64,000 nt of DNA from Pomphorhynchus laevis (taxonomy: Eukaryota; Acanthocephala; Palaeacanthocephala; Echinorhynchida; Pomphorhynchidae): the NCBI GenBank assembly GCA_012934845.2, contig WNNJ02002313.1, positions 19,655-83,654 on the forward strand. The letters run 5' to 3'. Of the stretch, positions 22,469-33,400 are shown one piece after another. The stretch's first letter is position 1. Each line of letters begins with the position of its first letter. Both the position numbers and the translations under genes were made by a program. A model generated the notes under the pieces. The model saw only the letters and a program-made list of their open reading frames with translations, was not told the origin of the DNA and did not search any database.

Positions 22469-23110
22469 ATCATCCCCATAATCCGCAATCTTACTTAGGA
22501 TTCTATTTCGATGATCACCTTTCCCTTAAACCCTTCGTTCGTGACAAGGTCCGCTCGTCTAACTTAATTCTGCGTAATATCCGCCGTATCCGGTGTCTTA
22601 TCGACTTTCGTTCTTATATTTCTCTTCTTTCATCCATTTTATTCCCTAAAATCAATTATTGCCTCCTCCTTTCGCCAATTCTCCAAAATCCATCATCCTA
22701 CTCCTACAACGCATCATCAACTCAGCTGTTCGAGTGCTCTTACGTCATCTTCGCTTTGACCACACATCCACACATCTTGTTTAATTTGGCTGACCCACCA
22801 TCCACATCCGCATAGAACTCTGACTTTTCGTCATTTTTCGTCTCGTCGCTGTCGGCTCCCAATCGTTCTTTAGCCTCCCTTTCTTAGGCAATACTCGCCT
22901 TACCTCTATTTCGCTGCGCTCCCGTCATTCCTTCTTACCCCACGTTCCCAATTACTCCAACTACGGTAGCCAAACCTTCATCGTCGCCTCCCTACTTGCC
23001 TGGAATCAGATTCTTTTTGACGTCTGTCGCTCTCCCTTTATCACATTCAAATACCTACTCCGTTTCCGCATTCTCGACTCATGATTTAGACTTTTTCTTC
23101 ATGGTCATGT

Positions 23111-23629
23111 TAGGGTGCGCCTGCACCTATTTGCCACTTTAAAATAAATCAGTTTTTATGCGACTTTGTCTTCCAAGCTCTTAGCTTATCACTATAAATA
23201 TTGTTAAGGAATAAGCCATCGCCAATATCTTAGACTTCAATAACATCATCAACATATCTTGTAAATGGTTCCCGTCCACAGGAATAATTGATTAATTTCG
23301 TGGACGCTTCAGAAAAGCCAACATACATAAAACTGACGGAACTGTTCATTACCGTAATTTTTATTGGTCTATGTATTGATTATTGGGTGTGGTAAACGTG
23401 TTTGTATTGATTTAACCAATTTTAGATAACAAAATGCTTTAAATTTCAGAATCAGAAAATTTAGTGCTAATTTAATCAGGTTCCTTATGGCTACACATGT
23501 TTTTTTTTATTTATTTTCACAATCATTAGCAGCAAATGGCTGTTTTAATTAATTCTCCGTAACTTCCTAATTTGTAGATTGATATATTTCTCTCGTATGC
23601 CTCATATATTCTCTCATATTCTCAAGACT
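23111..23629. other. AT-rich stretch without a recognisable gene
   Basis: No open frame or protein similarity could be seen. It separates L2-like fragments on either side and may be decayed element sequence or host spacer. Confidence 0.4.
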
Positions 23630-24000
23630 TTATTACTGTCTTATTCTATTTATATCTCACCTTAATCACTATCCCCCTGCCACGCATCGTCAACGCAACC
23701 GTCCGCATTCTGCTCATTCATCGTCGTTTTAATAATACATCCCACCATCTTGCTTCTATTATCAATTCGCCTACCATTTATTGTCGTGTTCAAATTTATC
23801 CTATCATTCAGTTTATCGTTTGAAGTCCTATCATTCAGTTAAAGCCTTACCTTATAATGAAAGGCTAAAAAAACTAGGCATGGTTTCTATAAGCGACCTT
23901 CGGTTTCGGCGAGATATGTGCTCAACATGGGAAGCTTTACACAAGGGAAATCACGTCTTAAAAGAATTGATGACTGTTCGGAAAAGTCGGGCTTTTTCTT
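23630..24000 (+). mobile_element. Two short LINE C-terminal fragments
   Basis: 23680-23800 encodes IVNATVRILLIHRRFNNTS and then PTIYCRVQI, matching the L2-like C-terminal domain at 20529-21011. 23830-23990 encodes ALPYNERLKKLGMVSISDLR and then FRRDMCSTWEALHKG, the C-terminal domain style of CR1/Jockey-like RTs. They appear to be independent truncated pieces. Confidence 0.5.
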
Positions 24001-24079
24001 TTTTTTCTTTTTTTAAGTGTGCCACTATGAGCTTTGCTCGTCTATTTGTCGAAATAATATTTTTTTTAATAATATCAAA

Positions 24080-25440
24080 TTTATTTGTATAAATAACAAT
24101 TCGGGGTTACCCGCAAATGAGTCCCAATATTATTAAAATGTCAGTATGCTGTTTGTTCGCGGCGATATATGCCGTTCTGCACCGGATTTCGACGCGTAGA
24201 TCTCGGGGCTCGTAAACAGACAGAGACGGCCCGGACAAGCTCGAAGCTTATTTTCCTTTTATGTAGGACGAGGGCGTCTCCATAGGTGACATTGCGTAGG
24301 CTAGCATTGCCTACATATTTCGCTGCAACTGTCTTTAGAACTTTAATTGCCTCCTTTCCGATTTTCTCCACTCTATCATTGTATTTTGCAAGTTTACGAT
24401 TTTCATTGAATTCAAAGGACGCATCGAGGCTTCTGCTGACAGTCGATTGTGCATGGATTGAGAATACATTCACGTTGAAAAACGTTCGTTCAAATCGACT
24501 GCCTTCCAAGCCACTGCATACCACATCTAAACGTGCATTATTATCACGCGATGTCGTGGGAACCTCAAAGTCTATATCATTTGGGACCATAGATAGCACT
24601 GGTTCCACTTCCACACCAGAACAAATTTCTGAAAGAGCTTTTGCTATTATATCACGGATAGCGTCATGGCGAATTATAGTTAGTCCGCCATGCTTACATG
24701 CCAAAGCGTGACTCACATTGAGGATTTCACCACACTTACATTTGGTCCCTACCAGTTCGCCTGGAGTCCACCCATATCTTGCACATAACCCATATCTGAA
24801 CTGGTTCGGAGTTAGCTGAAAACGGTGCTGGACAAGTGGCAATAAACTCAGCCATGCAGAAGCTCCGTCTCTTGATGTATGTGAAATCACTCGAGACACT
24901 ACTCCATCACACTGCGCCAGTGCCTGCTGAAGTCGCGCGGTGAATTCATTATGACGTTGTGTGCCCAACTGTTTCAAGGTGTTCGTCTGTAGATCGCGTA
25001 ACTCATAACCGGATTTTGCGCTCTTGAAGGTGTTACTAAGGACTACTGATGAGCTATAGACACTCGTTATAGAAAACACCGGATCTACGATGCCAAGTCC
25101 TCCCAAACTTAAAGGCGATGTTAAGATACAGTTCCACGTCTCGTTTAAATTTTGTTTTGTTAGTGCTGGTATTAAGTGATCTTTTAAAGCTCTTTGTAGG
25201 CTCTCCATATATGTATGCCTACATGGTACCGTTTTCATGTAATAAGTCCACTTGAATTGTACTGATTTCGTTAAGCCGGTATATGCCGCTTGATGATCCA
25301 GTTCTGCAATGCACGTCAATTTGTCAATAACCTCTGACCATTTTAGCGATTCATTCCTTGTGGTTGATGAAACGTAAGCGCCGGTTCCAATGGGAACTCC
25401 CAAAATTCTTATACCGTCATTTGAACAAGTGATCTGTTGT
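24080..25440 (-). mobile_element. RLE-type LINE, 3' half (copy RA)
   Basis: 5'-truncated near 25440, just after the RT. It carries the RT thumb, a zinc motif and a restriction-like endonuclease domain, then a 3' UTR with a hairpin (24105-24125) and an AT-rich tail. Two related copies lie at 25490-27050 and 61290-63472. Confidence 0.75.
24141..25403 (-). CDS. RLE-type LINE protein: RT thumb plus restriction-like endonuclease
   Basis: 420 residues, open throughout. It starts at GVPIGTGAYV, just downstream of the RT palm, followed by the thumb (LSLGGLGIVDPVF near 155). Residues about 222-250 have a zinc motif: CKCGEILNVSHALACKHGG then RHDAIRD, the CC-H-C pattern that precedes the nuclease in R2-type elements. 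The nuclease follows with VEVEPVL, ARLDVVC and FERTFFNVNVF, then a C-terminal SFELVRAVSVCLRAPRS. In the other copies the second acidic residue is Asp (FFDVNVF, FIDVCVF); here it is Asn, so nicking is probably lost. R2-type RLEs cut the target for reverse transcription; assigning this family to that class is inference from the motif order. Confidence 0.65.
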   Translation of the reverse strand: MGVPIGTGAYVSSTTRNESLKWSEVIDKLTCIAELDHQAAYTGLTKSVQFKWTYYMKTVPCRHTYMESLQRALKDHLIPALTKQNLNETWNCILTSPLSLGGLGIVDPVFSITSVYSSSVVLSNTFKSAKSGYELRDLQTNTLKQLGTQRHNEFTARLQQALAQCDGVVSRVISHTSRDGASAWLSLLPLVQHRFQLTPNQFRYGLCARYGWTPGELVGTKCKCGEILNVSHALACKHGGLTIIRHDAIRDIIAKALSEICSGVEVEPVLSMVPNDIDFEVPTTSRDNNARLDVVCSGLEGSRFERTFFNVNVFSIHAQSTVSRSLDASFEFNENRKLAKYNDRVEKIGKEAIKVLKTVAAKYVGNASLRNVTYGDALVLHKRKISFELVRAVSVCLRAPRSTRRNPVQNGIYRREQTAY

Positions 25441-25489
25441 GACGGAAGTTCTGATGAATTTAATGGCGAAATAATAATAATTTTTTATA

Positions 25490-27050
25490 TATAATTTTTT
25501 TTTGTTTTTTTTTTTGAAAAAGAAAAGTTAATTTTACAGAAATTAGGTTCCCGTAAACGGGCCTATAAATGAGATTTATTGTCAGGAAAGATTGGATGTC
25601 TTCTACTTGATCGCGGCATTCGCAGACAGTAAAGAAGCACGTACAATCAAAAAGCTAATCTTGCGTTTAAGGTGAACCAATACATCACTATACTTTTCTG
25701 ATTTTAACCTCGATGATATCGAGGCAATGTCCTTGAGTAGCTTAAGAGCTCGCGGTCCAACTTCTCCATATGATGATAAAATTAATGGCATAAATTTGCT
25801 TTCTTCCACACTGACAATTCTTTCATTGTATTTGCTGTTTTTGCGATTTTCATTATATTCAAAGGCGTCGATAGGCGAACTGCTGGCACATGACGGGCAT
25901 GTACTGAAAAAACATTGACGTCAAAAAACGTCCGCTCATATCGATTGTCCTGTAGTCCATAACATGAAATGTCTAGGCGCGCATTGTTATTTTTCGTTGT
26001 TGAATTATTCATGAATTCTAAGCTGTCTGGAATATTTTGCAAAGTTGGTTCGACTTCGACGCCGTGGCATATCTCTGATAATGCATAAGCGATCGTGTTC
26101 CGAATATCGTTGTGACGGATTATTGGTACACCACCTCGTTTACATGATAATGCGTGAATAATTCTATTTATTGTACCGCGTATACAAGTTTTTTTTATTT
26201 AGATCTGGTGTATTCCATCCATATCTGGAACATAGGGCATCCCTGAATTCATAAGAATGTAAATGAAAGTTATCAACGGCTAGAGGAAGCGCACTTAGCC
26301 ATGATGAAGCGCAATTCTGAGTAGCATGATTAATTGCATTCAATACTGCTTGTTGAGCCCTTTGTTTGACATCAATTAAACGGTTCTTGTAAACATTAAT
26401 TCGTTGACAATAAATACTTTTTATAACATCTGATTGTACTTGTCGCAGAGTTTCTCCTGTATATTCAGAATCATAAGTATTACAGATTAGTTGTGCGTTT
26501 TTATACTCCAGTGTGGATGCGAAAATGGGGTCTAATACGCCTAGACCTCCTAGTTTAAGAGGTGAGGTCAATATTGTCCACCAATCATGATTCAAGGTTC
26601 GACTTGTTAAGGATGGTAAAAGCTTGTCTTTTAGTATGGTCAACAGCGTTGACAAATGCCCGCATTCAAATGTTGTATTTCTGAAAAAGTGAGTCCATTT
26701 CCATTGTACTGATTTTGTAAGACCGATATAAGATACATGTGGATCAACTTTGGCTATTTCTACTAAACGATCAAGTAGACGAGTCCAACTTTGAGATTTA
26801 TCAAGTGCAACCGAATCTACATACTCGGTAGTGCCTATAGGAATGCCAAGTATCATAATACCATCCGATTATAGACGATTGTTTTATAGACGATTGTTTT
26901 AGTAACTAGCACATTAGAGACGATGTTTGCAAGGAATCCGATTAGACTGATAATGTTATCATATCGGTATGTGCTTCCAATGACTGTCATATTATCCATA
27001 TCCATACCGACGTCTCTAATCTTAACTGAACTCGAATTTATTCGCATTAA
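25490..27050 (-). mobile_element. RLE-type LINE, 3' half, frameshifted (copy RB)
   Basis: Same architecture as the neighbouring copy and in the same orientation; its 3' tail lies against the truncated 5' end of that copy. The frames are 26164-26856 (LGIPIGTTEYV to SRYGWNTPDL), 25782-26042 (SLEFMNNSTTKNNNARLDIS, RTFFDVNVF) and 25603-25809 (GEVGPRALKLLKDIASI, HLKRKISFLIVRASLL). The first cysteine pair of the zinc motif is lost, while HALSCKRGG and RHND remain. The 3' UTR hairpin is at 25546-25563, followed by an A-rich tail (25497-25521). Confidence 0.75.
25546..25563 (-). promoter_or_regulatory. 3' UTR stem-loop of the RLE-type LINEs
   Basis: GGCCCGTTTACGGGAACC on the minus strand folds as CCCG/CGGG around TTTA. 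A close relative occurs at the same place in the copy at 61299-61316 and a diverged one at 24105-24125, each just before the A/T-rich tail. It is probably the 3' structure recognised by the element RT; that role is inferred from position. Confidence 0.5.
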
Positions 27051-27468
27051 GCTTTGAGGTTTTAAAAAAATTAAAACATTAATTTATAAACTGATTTTTA
27101 TAATGGTTTTGTTAAATACAGTATCTTATGTGCTGATTGGAATATACACTCTTTGAACGCAATATGGTATAGAAGTTAAAGGATTTTTTTCTGATTTGAA
27201 GTCATTTTTTTAATTTTCGTGTTTTCTTTTTACTTGACAACCTTGTCTCAATTTTGAAAAGAGGTGATCTCGAATTGTTTGTTTGGCTAGCAATCTTAAT
27301 TTTAGGTATCTTTGCATGAGAATTATTTGACTTAAAGCAAATTGTTTCTCGTCTAAGTTTCTGTAAGTATTTGTGATAACTACCAAAATTTTGTTATTAA
27401 GCCTATATTTTTTTGATATTTGTTCAATGAATGATTTTAAAAATGATCTATGTGTTTATTATTTTTAG
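27051..27468 (+). promoter_or_regulatory. 5' region of the nucleoporin gene
   Basis: Only about 400 bp separate the retroelement copy RB from the first coding exon. The stretch is AT-rich and ends with TATTATTTTTAG directly before the ATG, a strong splice acceptor, so at least part of it is intron or outron. No clear core promoter could be picked out. Confidence 0.35.
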
Positions 27469-30400
27469 ATGGATTTGACAAATGATAAGGATTCGATAGA
27501 ATTGCTAACTAATGAAATTAAGAATCTTCAAATTGTAGCTTCAAAGTTGCACGTAAGTCATCTTCTTTAAGAAATGTAATTATTGGTTTAATTTGTCGAA
27601 TATATTTTCTTTAGGACGGCTTATCTAGTGCAGCTGAAAATCTTTTAAATGTATCTAAAGACATTGACATGAGACTTCAACGCAGCAGTGATACACTGGA
27701 TATGGAAATACGTCAATTGCGGGAATCAATTCAGTCATTGAGATTTGATTGCAACAATTACCAGCAGACGGGCACTCAAATTGCTGATGCTATTAAATGG
27801 GCAACAGTTGAGCGCACTAAACAATCAATGACATTAGCCAATTCATTTGAGGTAAGATATCTTTTTTAATGCTGCATTTTTTTAAGTTTTTTGTTCATCA
27901 TTGTACATTGGTGGTTTGTGCTCAGAAATGAGAAACACAATAAAAAAATATGCTCTTGTTCGGTAAAAAATCTTCTCTAAATGACTTTGAGAGTTCTATC
28001 AGTAGATCATGTGTAACTTAATATATTTTATGTGTTTGAAAGTAATGTAAGACCTTTTTGATTCGTCTCCATTGTCAAATAATTTGACTGCGTTTTAACC
28101 GAATCCTAAATCGATAATATGTAGTGTCTTTTAAACCGTTTCTAAAATCTACCGATCTAGCACATACATATATTGCATTTGGACTCAATGCAATTGCATT
28201 TTATTATAATACTGATATCGTTTTTGAACACTTATCATTCCTTAAGTTGGGATATCTAAATTCTTTTTGATTAACTTTTTTTTATTTTTAGAGAATGACC
28301 GATCGTCTTGGAACAATTGAATCAACTTTTCTAATGCTACAGCGATCAAATATGACGGTTTGCAAATTGCACTAGATAATGTTTTGTCATGTTTTCATGT
28401 ATAGCAATTTCATCATGGTCCTCAACCGATATATTCCTACCAACATCCTGCTCAGATGGTGCAACAAATGCATCCAGACTTAAATTTACCTGCGAGATAT
28501 CCGTACAGCGACGTTTCACCAAATAATCACGCGCATTTTATGCGTTTACAGGGAAGCGGCCAAGGACAATTTGCTTTTGGCAGACCGCCCATTAATTCAG
28601 CTTCTTTCGAAGTCGCACGGCCACCCAGTAAGCTTAATAAAAATTTCCATTTTTAAAAACTTAACATTAAAATTATTTCAACAAATCAATTTTAAAACTA
28701 TTTAATAAAACTTGTGATACATCTAATGAGATGAGTTTTAGCTTATCATATGATATTGTCATTGAAGACATTGTGTCGTATAGTAGCCGAGCCATTCTAG
28801 GCATCTGAAATTTCGTTTTTATTTTGTCTTAGTGGTTTTCACGTATTTAAAAATAATTCTTTAATTCTAATAATTATTTGTAATTTTTAATTTTTATTTT
28901 TCAAAATTTTTTTAAATTTTCACGTTAAATTTTCATTTTATAAAATTCTGAAAATCCCAAAATCGTTTTGAAATTTATACTTTGATTATTGGGCAATTTT
29001 TAATATTATCAAATTGTATTTATTTCCACAAACAGTTGTCGAACTGTTTAATGCTTTTACTTTATCTGATATTCGACCACACTGTTCCGGATTATATCTA
29101 ACATTACAAGAATTTCGAAATATAATTTTCAAAATTAATATTATATAAGTAACTTTATTTTGCAATGTATTAATATAAACAACTTAACATATTTTATTTG
29201 ACCGGCATTAATGCAATACTTATCTCTGTATATATTATCGATTTTTTACGGTTATTTTGGACAGAATTCTAAACTGAGCATATATAAGTCTAACATACCC
29301 AATTTGATTTTTCATACTTTATAGATAGATTTCCGTATATTCTTGAAATAGTGGACAATTATACGCGATAACAAATTAATTTGTAATATTAACTAATTAA
29401 TCGTTTGTATTAGCAGCTCTATTTAGGTAAGTCTTACATTTTTTGCTTCTTTACTAAGACTTTGCATATTTTTACAGATACTTCTTTATTGTGAAACTTA
29501 ACGGAAAATATGATGTTTTTCTGTTTAGCTTGTTTACCAGACTTTCAAAATGCATCCTTCGACTCGATTAGGGCATCTGCCAAACCATCACCATCCACAT
29601 CTTCCCTTTTAAATATTTCCGCAGCAGCTCAATCGAATCTTACTCCAACTACTCAAGTTTCTGCTCATGTTCACACTCCCCCTCATATTATACCCAGCAA
29701 ATTTGCATTATTCAACAAGCAGGAACCGTCTAATGGTATGCATATATTTAGCCCACATGTCTCATTCAAATTTAAATTTTTAATCATAATTTTATTTACA
29801 TGCGAGGTTTTGACTGTATGTGTTTGTTTAAGATGTTTATTAAGACACGTTTCCTCAAATATTTCTTTCTATTACACGATTGAATCGCCTTTTGAAGTAG
29901 TCTCACATGTATTTTAATAGTCAATTTTATTAAGTTTTGCAAACCTTAATACACATTTTTGTGATTTTTTTTTAAATTTACATGGTATTGTTAAAAAACG
30001 AGTGATCTCGGAATTATTAATAAGCTACATTTTGATTATTTTGCACTCTAAATTTGGAGCTTTGTGCTAAAAAATAATTAATTTTAATCGAATTATAGTA
30101 CATTTTAAAATTAGATTGTGAATATGTTTTTATTTTGACATTGTAACTTTGTTATCTTCGCAATCGTATTGTATCATTCGTTACTTTGTATCTTCGTAAC
30201 GTCGCAATCGTATTGTATCATTTATTATTATGTAATTTTTGAAGAAACTACTGCATACATCAACACGTTAATCTGATTAATTGTATAGACTTTGCTCTTT
30301 AGTTTAATTTTTTAAATGATTGCTTATATCATAGCGTAATTTTAAATGTTGAATTATTGCTGTTCGTATATAATTTTAGTTATAAAGTTTCTTTACATTG

Positions 30401-33400
30401 ACATATAATTTTGTTGAACTCTTGTATCTTTAGTAATAAAAGTTGTATTTCTATGTGAAAACGTTTAATTAGGTATAATATTTTGTAGGTAAAAACATTC
30501 AATATAATTTTAGTGATAAAGTTTCTTTACATTGACATATAATTGCGATTTATGTTGCACTCTTGTATCTTTAGTAATAAAAGCTGTATTTTTATTTTAA
30601 AAAACGTTGTGTTAGGAATTGTAACTGTATCTACTATTCTCACGACAGTTGCGAATTCTTTCTTTTTTGAAGTAGTCTAAGATTCGTATTAATTTCCTTT
30701 CTTGTCCTTGTTCACTTCTTTTTTAAATGTTCATAACATTTTTTAGTATGTTTTCAATTTATTATAAAAATTTATTTAGTAGTTTGCCGTAACGTTTTTG
30801 ATAATCCATAAGTCGGAGCAGTGGTTTACGCTCAATTTATACATTTCGATTATTTATCTGATGTTTACTATATTTTCCGTGTACAAATGTTTCATTCATA
30901 CGTTAACCATTGCGTTTCTTAAAATTAGAGACGAGATAGTGTGTTCTGTTTTGTACACTGGTAAAAAAAACATAAAAAACCTTTTTATAGAACTAATAGC
31001 TGATGCTTTTTTATAAGTTTTGTCTTGTTGTTCCTATAAATTTTATTTTATTTTTTATGTGTGTATATGTACTGACAAATGTTTAATACAAATGTAATAT
31101 CATACAGATACAGATTCTTCTCGAATTCTTGCGCAACACGGTGGTGGCGACACTTTTGCATCGTTGTCGTCCGCGAATAAGGATGGTGGCTTTAATAGTT
31201 CAAGGATGATTATTACCGACAGCGCTCTAATAAACTTAATTCCTCTATACGAAGATAGTAACTATGTACATAGCATTAACGGACGCATATCAGTGAACCT
31301 TGCTGATAGCACTCTTGCATTAAAAGACAGTAACGATAAAGTAAGCCACTAGTAGCAGTAGTCAATCGTAAATCTTCTCGGTTATTTCATTTTTGCTTAA
31401 TTTTTAGATATTTCTAACGCTTAACCTGGTGCCGTATAGCTTGCTTGTTAACGGCGATCTATCTCGAAATTCGCTTGGATTCAGTAGTGGTAGACATAGT
31501 TTTGTACTCGTTTTCGACACAAGTGGGCCTGTCGAAAAGTATCTAAAAGCCCTTCACCCATTTATTTGCAGTACGTACTCATAAATACTTGATTTGCTGA
31601 AAGTATCTGATTCATTCATTTAAGTTTGTGTTCGCTTTTGCGTTGATCACTACATTTTTCTTTCACTGCATGTGAATGCTCTTTGAATAAAAGATCCATT
31701 GTTACAATTTCTAATACTGTCCACACATTTTGAGATTGCTTCATTTGTACTCGTTTATGCTTTTGACATGTACAATCTACTATTTAATTATTTACTGCAA
31801 AAAAAATAAGATTTTTATTTCTCTGTGTCGTTCGATGGTGAATTTAGAAAAAAAATAATTATTTTTTATTCAATCTGTAAATTTTTTAAGCTAGTAGATG
31901 ACCAGCAAATTATTATTTGTCTATTAATAAATAGACTGCTTTTTATCAGAAAAGAAAACAATTTTACCACATTTTGTTTTTTAAATTTTTGTTTTTTTAA
32001 TAAAATTAGTAAACACGGTTTGTAATAATTTGTTGTGATACTATCTCCCAAGGTAGCGAAATATAAAAAAAATTGTATTTATATTCTATTTTGTCCTTCT
32101 TGCTCCAAGATTAAATTGTGAATTTTTAACCCAACATTTCACACATAAACCTTTGTGGTTAAATAGTTTTGAATTATTTTATACGCATCTTGGCAGTTAC
32201 TGTTTAGCATTAATAAATATTAAATTTTAAATTTAAAATTTAAAATTTTTATTAATAAATTTTAAATTCGCATGATTTTTATCAGCATGATTTGTTTGCT
32301 AATTGTATTGTTTAAAGTACAAATCTTTTCTTGCGCTCATGCGCTTATTTTCTTCTTTTTTGCTTTAAGATCCCTTACCAGAAAAGAACGTCGTTGGATA
32401 TTCTCCTCTTGATAATCATCATCGTACATCTCATTCATCACTTAAGAATTCCTGGGTGTGTGAACATTGTGAGGTAAACTGTAATGATAATGTTTTTATT
32501 TCATCATTAAAAACTTTCTTGTTTACCACCTAGATATTTTGTATATATTATTATTGTACTTTTATTATTTATCTAAAACGACTATTTCATAAAACAGATA
32601 TTTAACATTGACTTTATACTTGCGAAATTAGGAAAACACTGAAACCTTGTTTGGTTCAGTATTTTATTAGTTCGTGCTTTCATGAAAAAGAATATAAAAA
32701 ACAAATTGCTTTCATACAAGTACGAATGGGAAATATCGTTTGAAATATTTAGGAAAGAAAATTTTAACTGACATGAGATCAGAGAAAGGTAAAATCAAAA
32801 TTAAAATAAAATCCAAATCTATTAAAATATCTGATTACTCTATTTAAATATTGTTTGTTCAATAAATAACAATTTTATTTAGAATTTTTATAATTTTATG
32901 TCTTTTTTAATCGCAGTTCCTAAAGTTGTTATGCGTCCATTGGATTTATACAAATGTGAATAAATTCAGTGTAGAAATCGTGTTGTAATTCATTAACTAG
33001 ACTTCAACTTGAAACTTGATTTGCTGTTTTTGACTTGAAATATGCTTAATACTACATGAGAGTGTTCACTTCATTTAGCTGTATCTACTATACGCGGACA
33101 CCTAATAATATTATCGAGTGATTTAGTTGATTGTCTATTTTTAATTTGATTTAATTTTTTTAAAAGCATCACTGCACATGGGTAATCCGAATACATGACA
33201 TGCATTACCAGCACAGTTCTTACTTCAATTTGTTTTAAATACCAAGTTTGTTTTTACTTCATTCGAGCTACTTGGTTTTTTTAACATTCTTCAATTTGAC
33301 TCAATATCATGTTAAGTAGTGATCGGTTACAGAGTTAGTAACCATTCACCTTTTGATTAAATCGAATTGTTTCGATTCTAGACAATTAATTCAATTCTTT

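Larger units (their letters stand above)
21450..23110 (+). mobile_element. L2-like LINE 3' half, decayed (copy B2, second part)
   Basis: This continues the coding broken at 20453: ICSSITTFLTTLFNSSIRSR-like codons at 21455, RPISLLPTLSKLLE remnants near 21580, LDFSSAFDIVDHSI remnants near 21785, QYADDILIYAHAPVHRIHDI at 22018, LGFYFDDHLSLKPFVRDKV at 22498, and the C-terminal region to about 23090. It is itself interrupted by a 235-bp palindromic insertion at 22234-22468. Confidence 0.75.

Noticed and set aside
24286-24711. 141-residue plus-strand frame
   Set aside because: Antisense shadow of the RLE domain at 24141-25403.
29510-29917. Taking the 135-residue frame at 29510 as a separate gene
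   Set aside because: Only 29541-29735 reads as an exon; the rest crosses a good GT donor into AT-rich intron.
32221-32275. AT palindrome as a structured RNA or origin
   Set aside because: Only A/T runs, expected by chance in such AT-rich introns.
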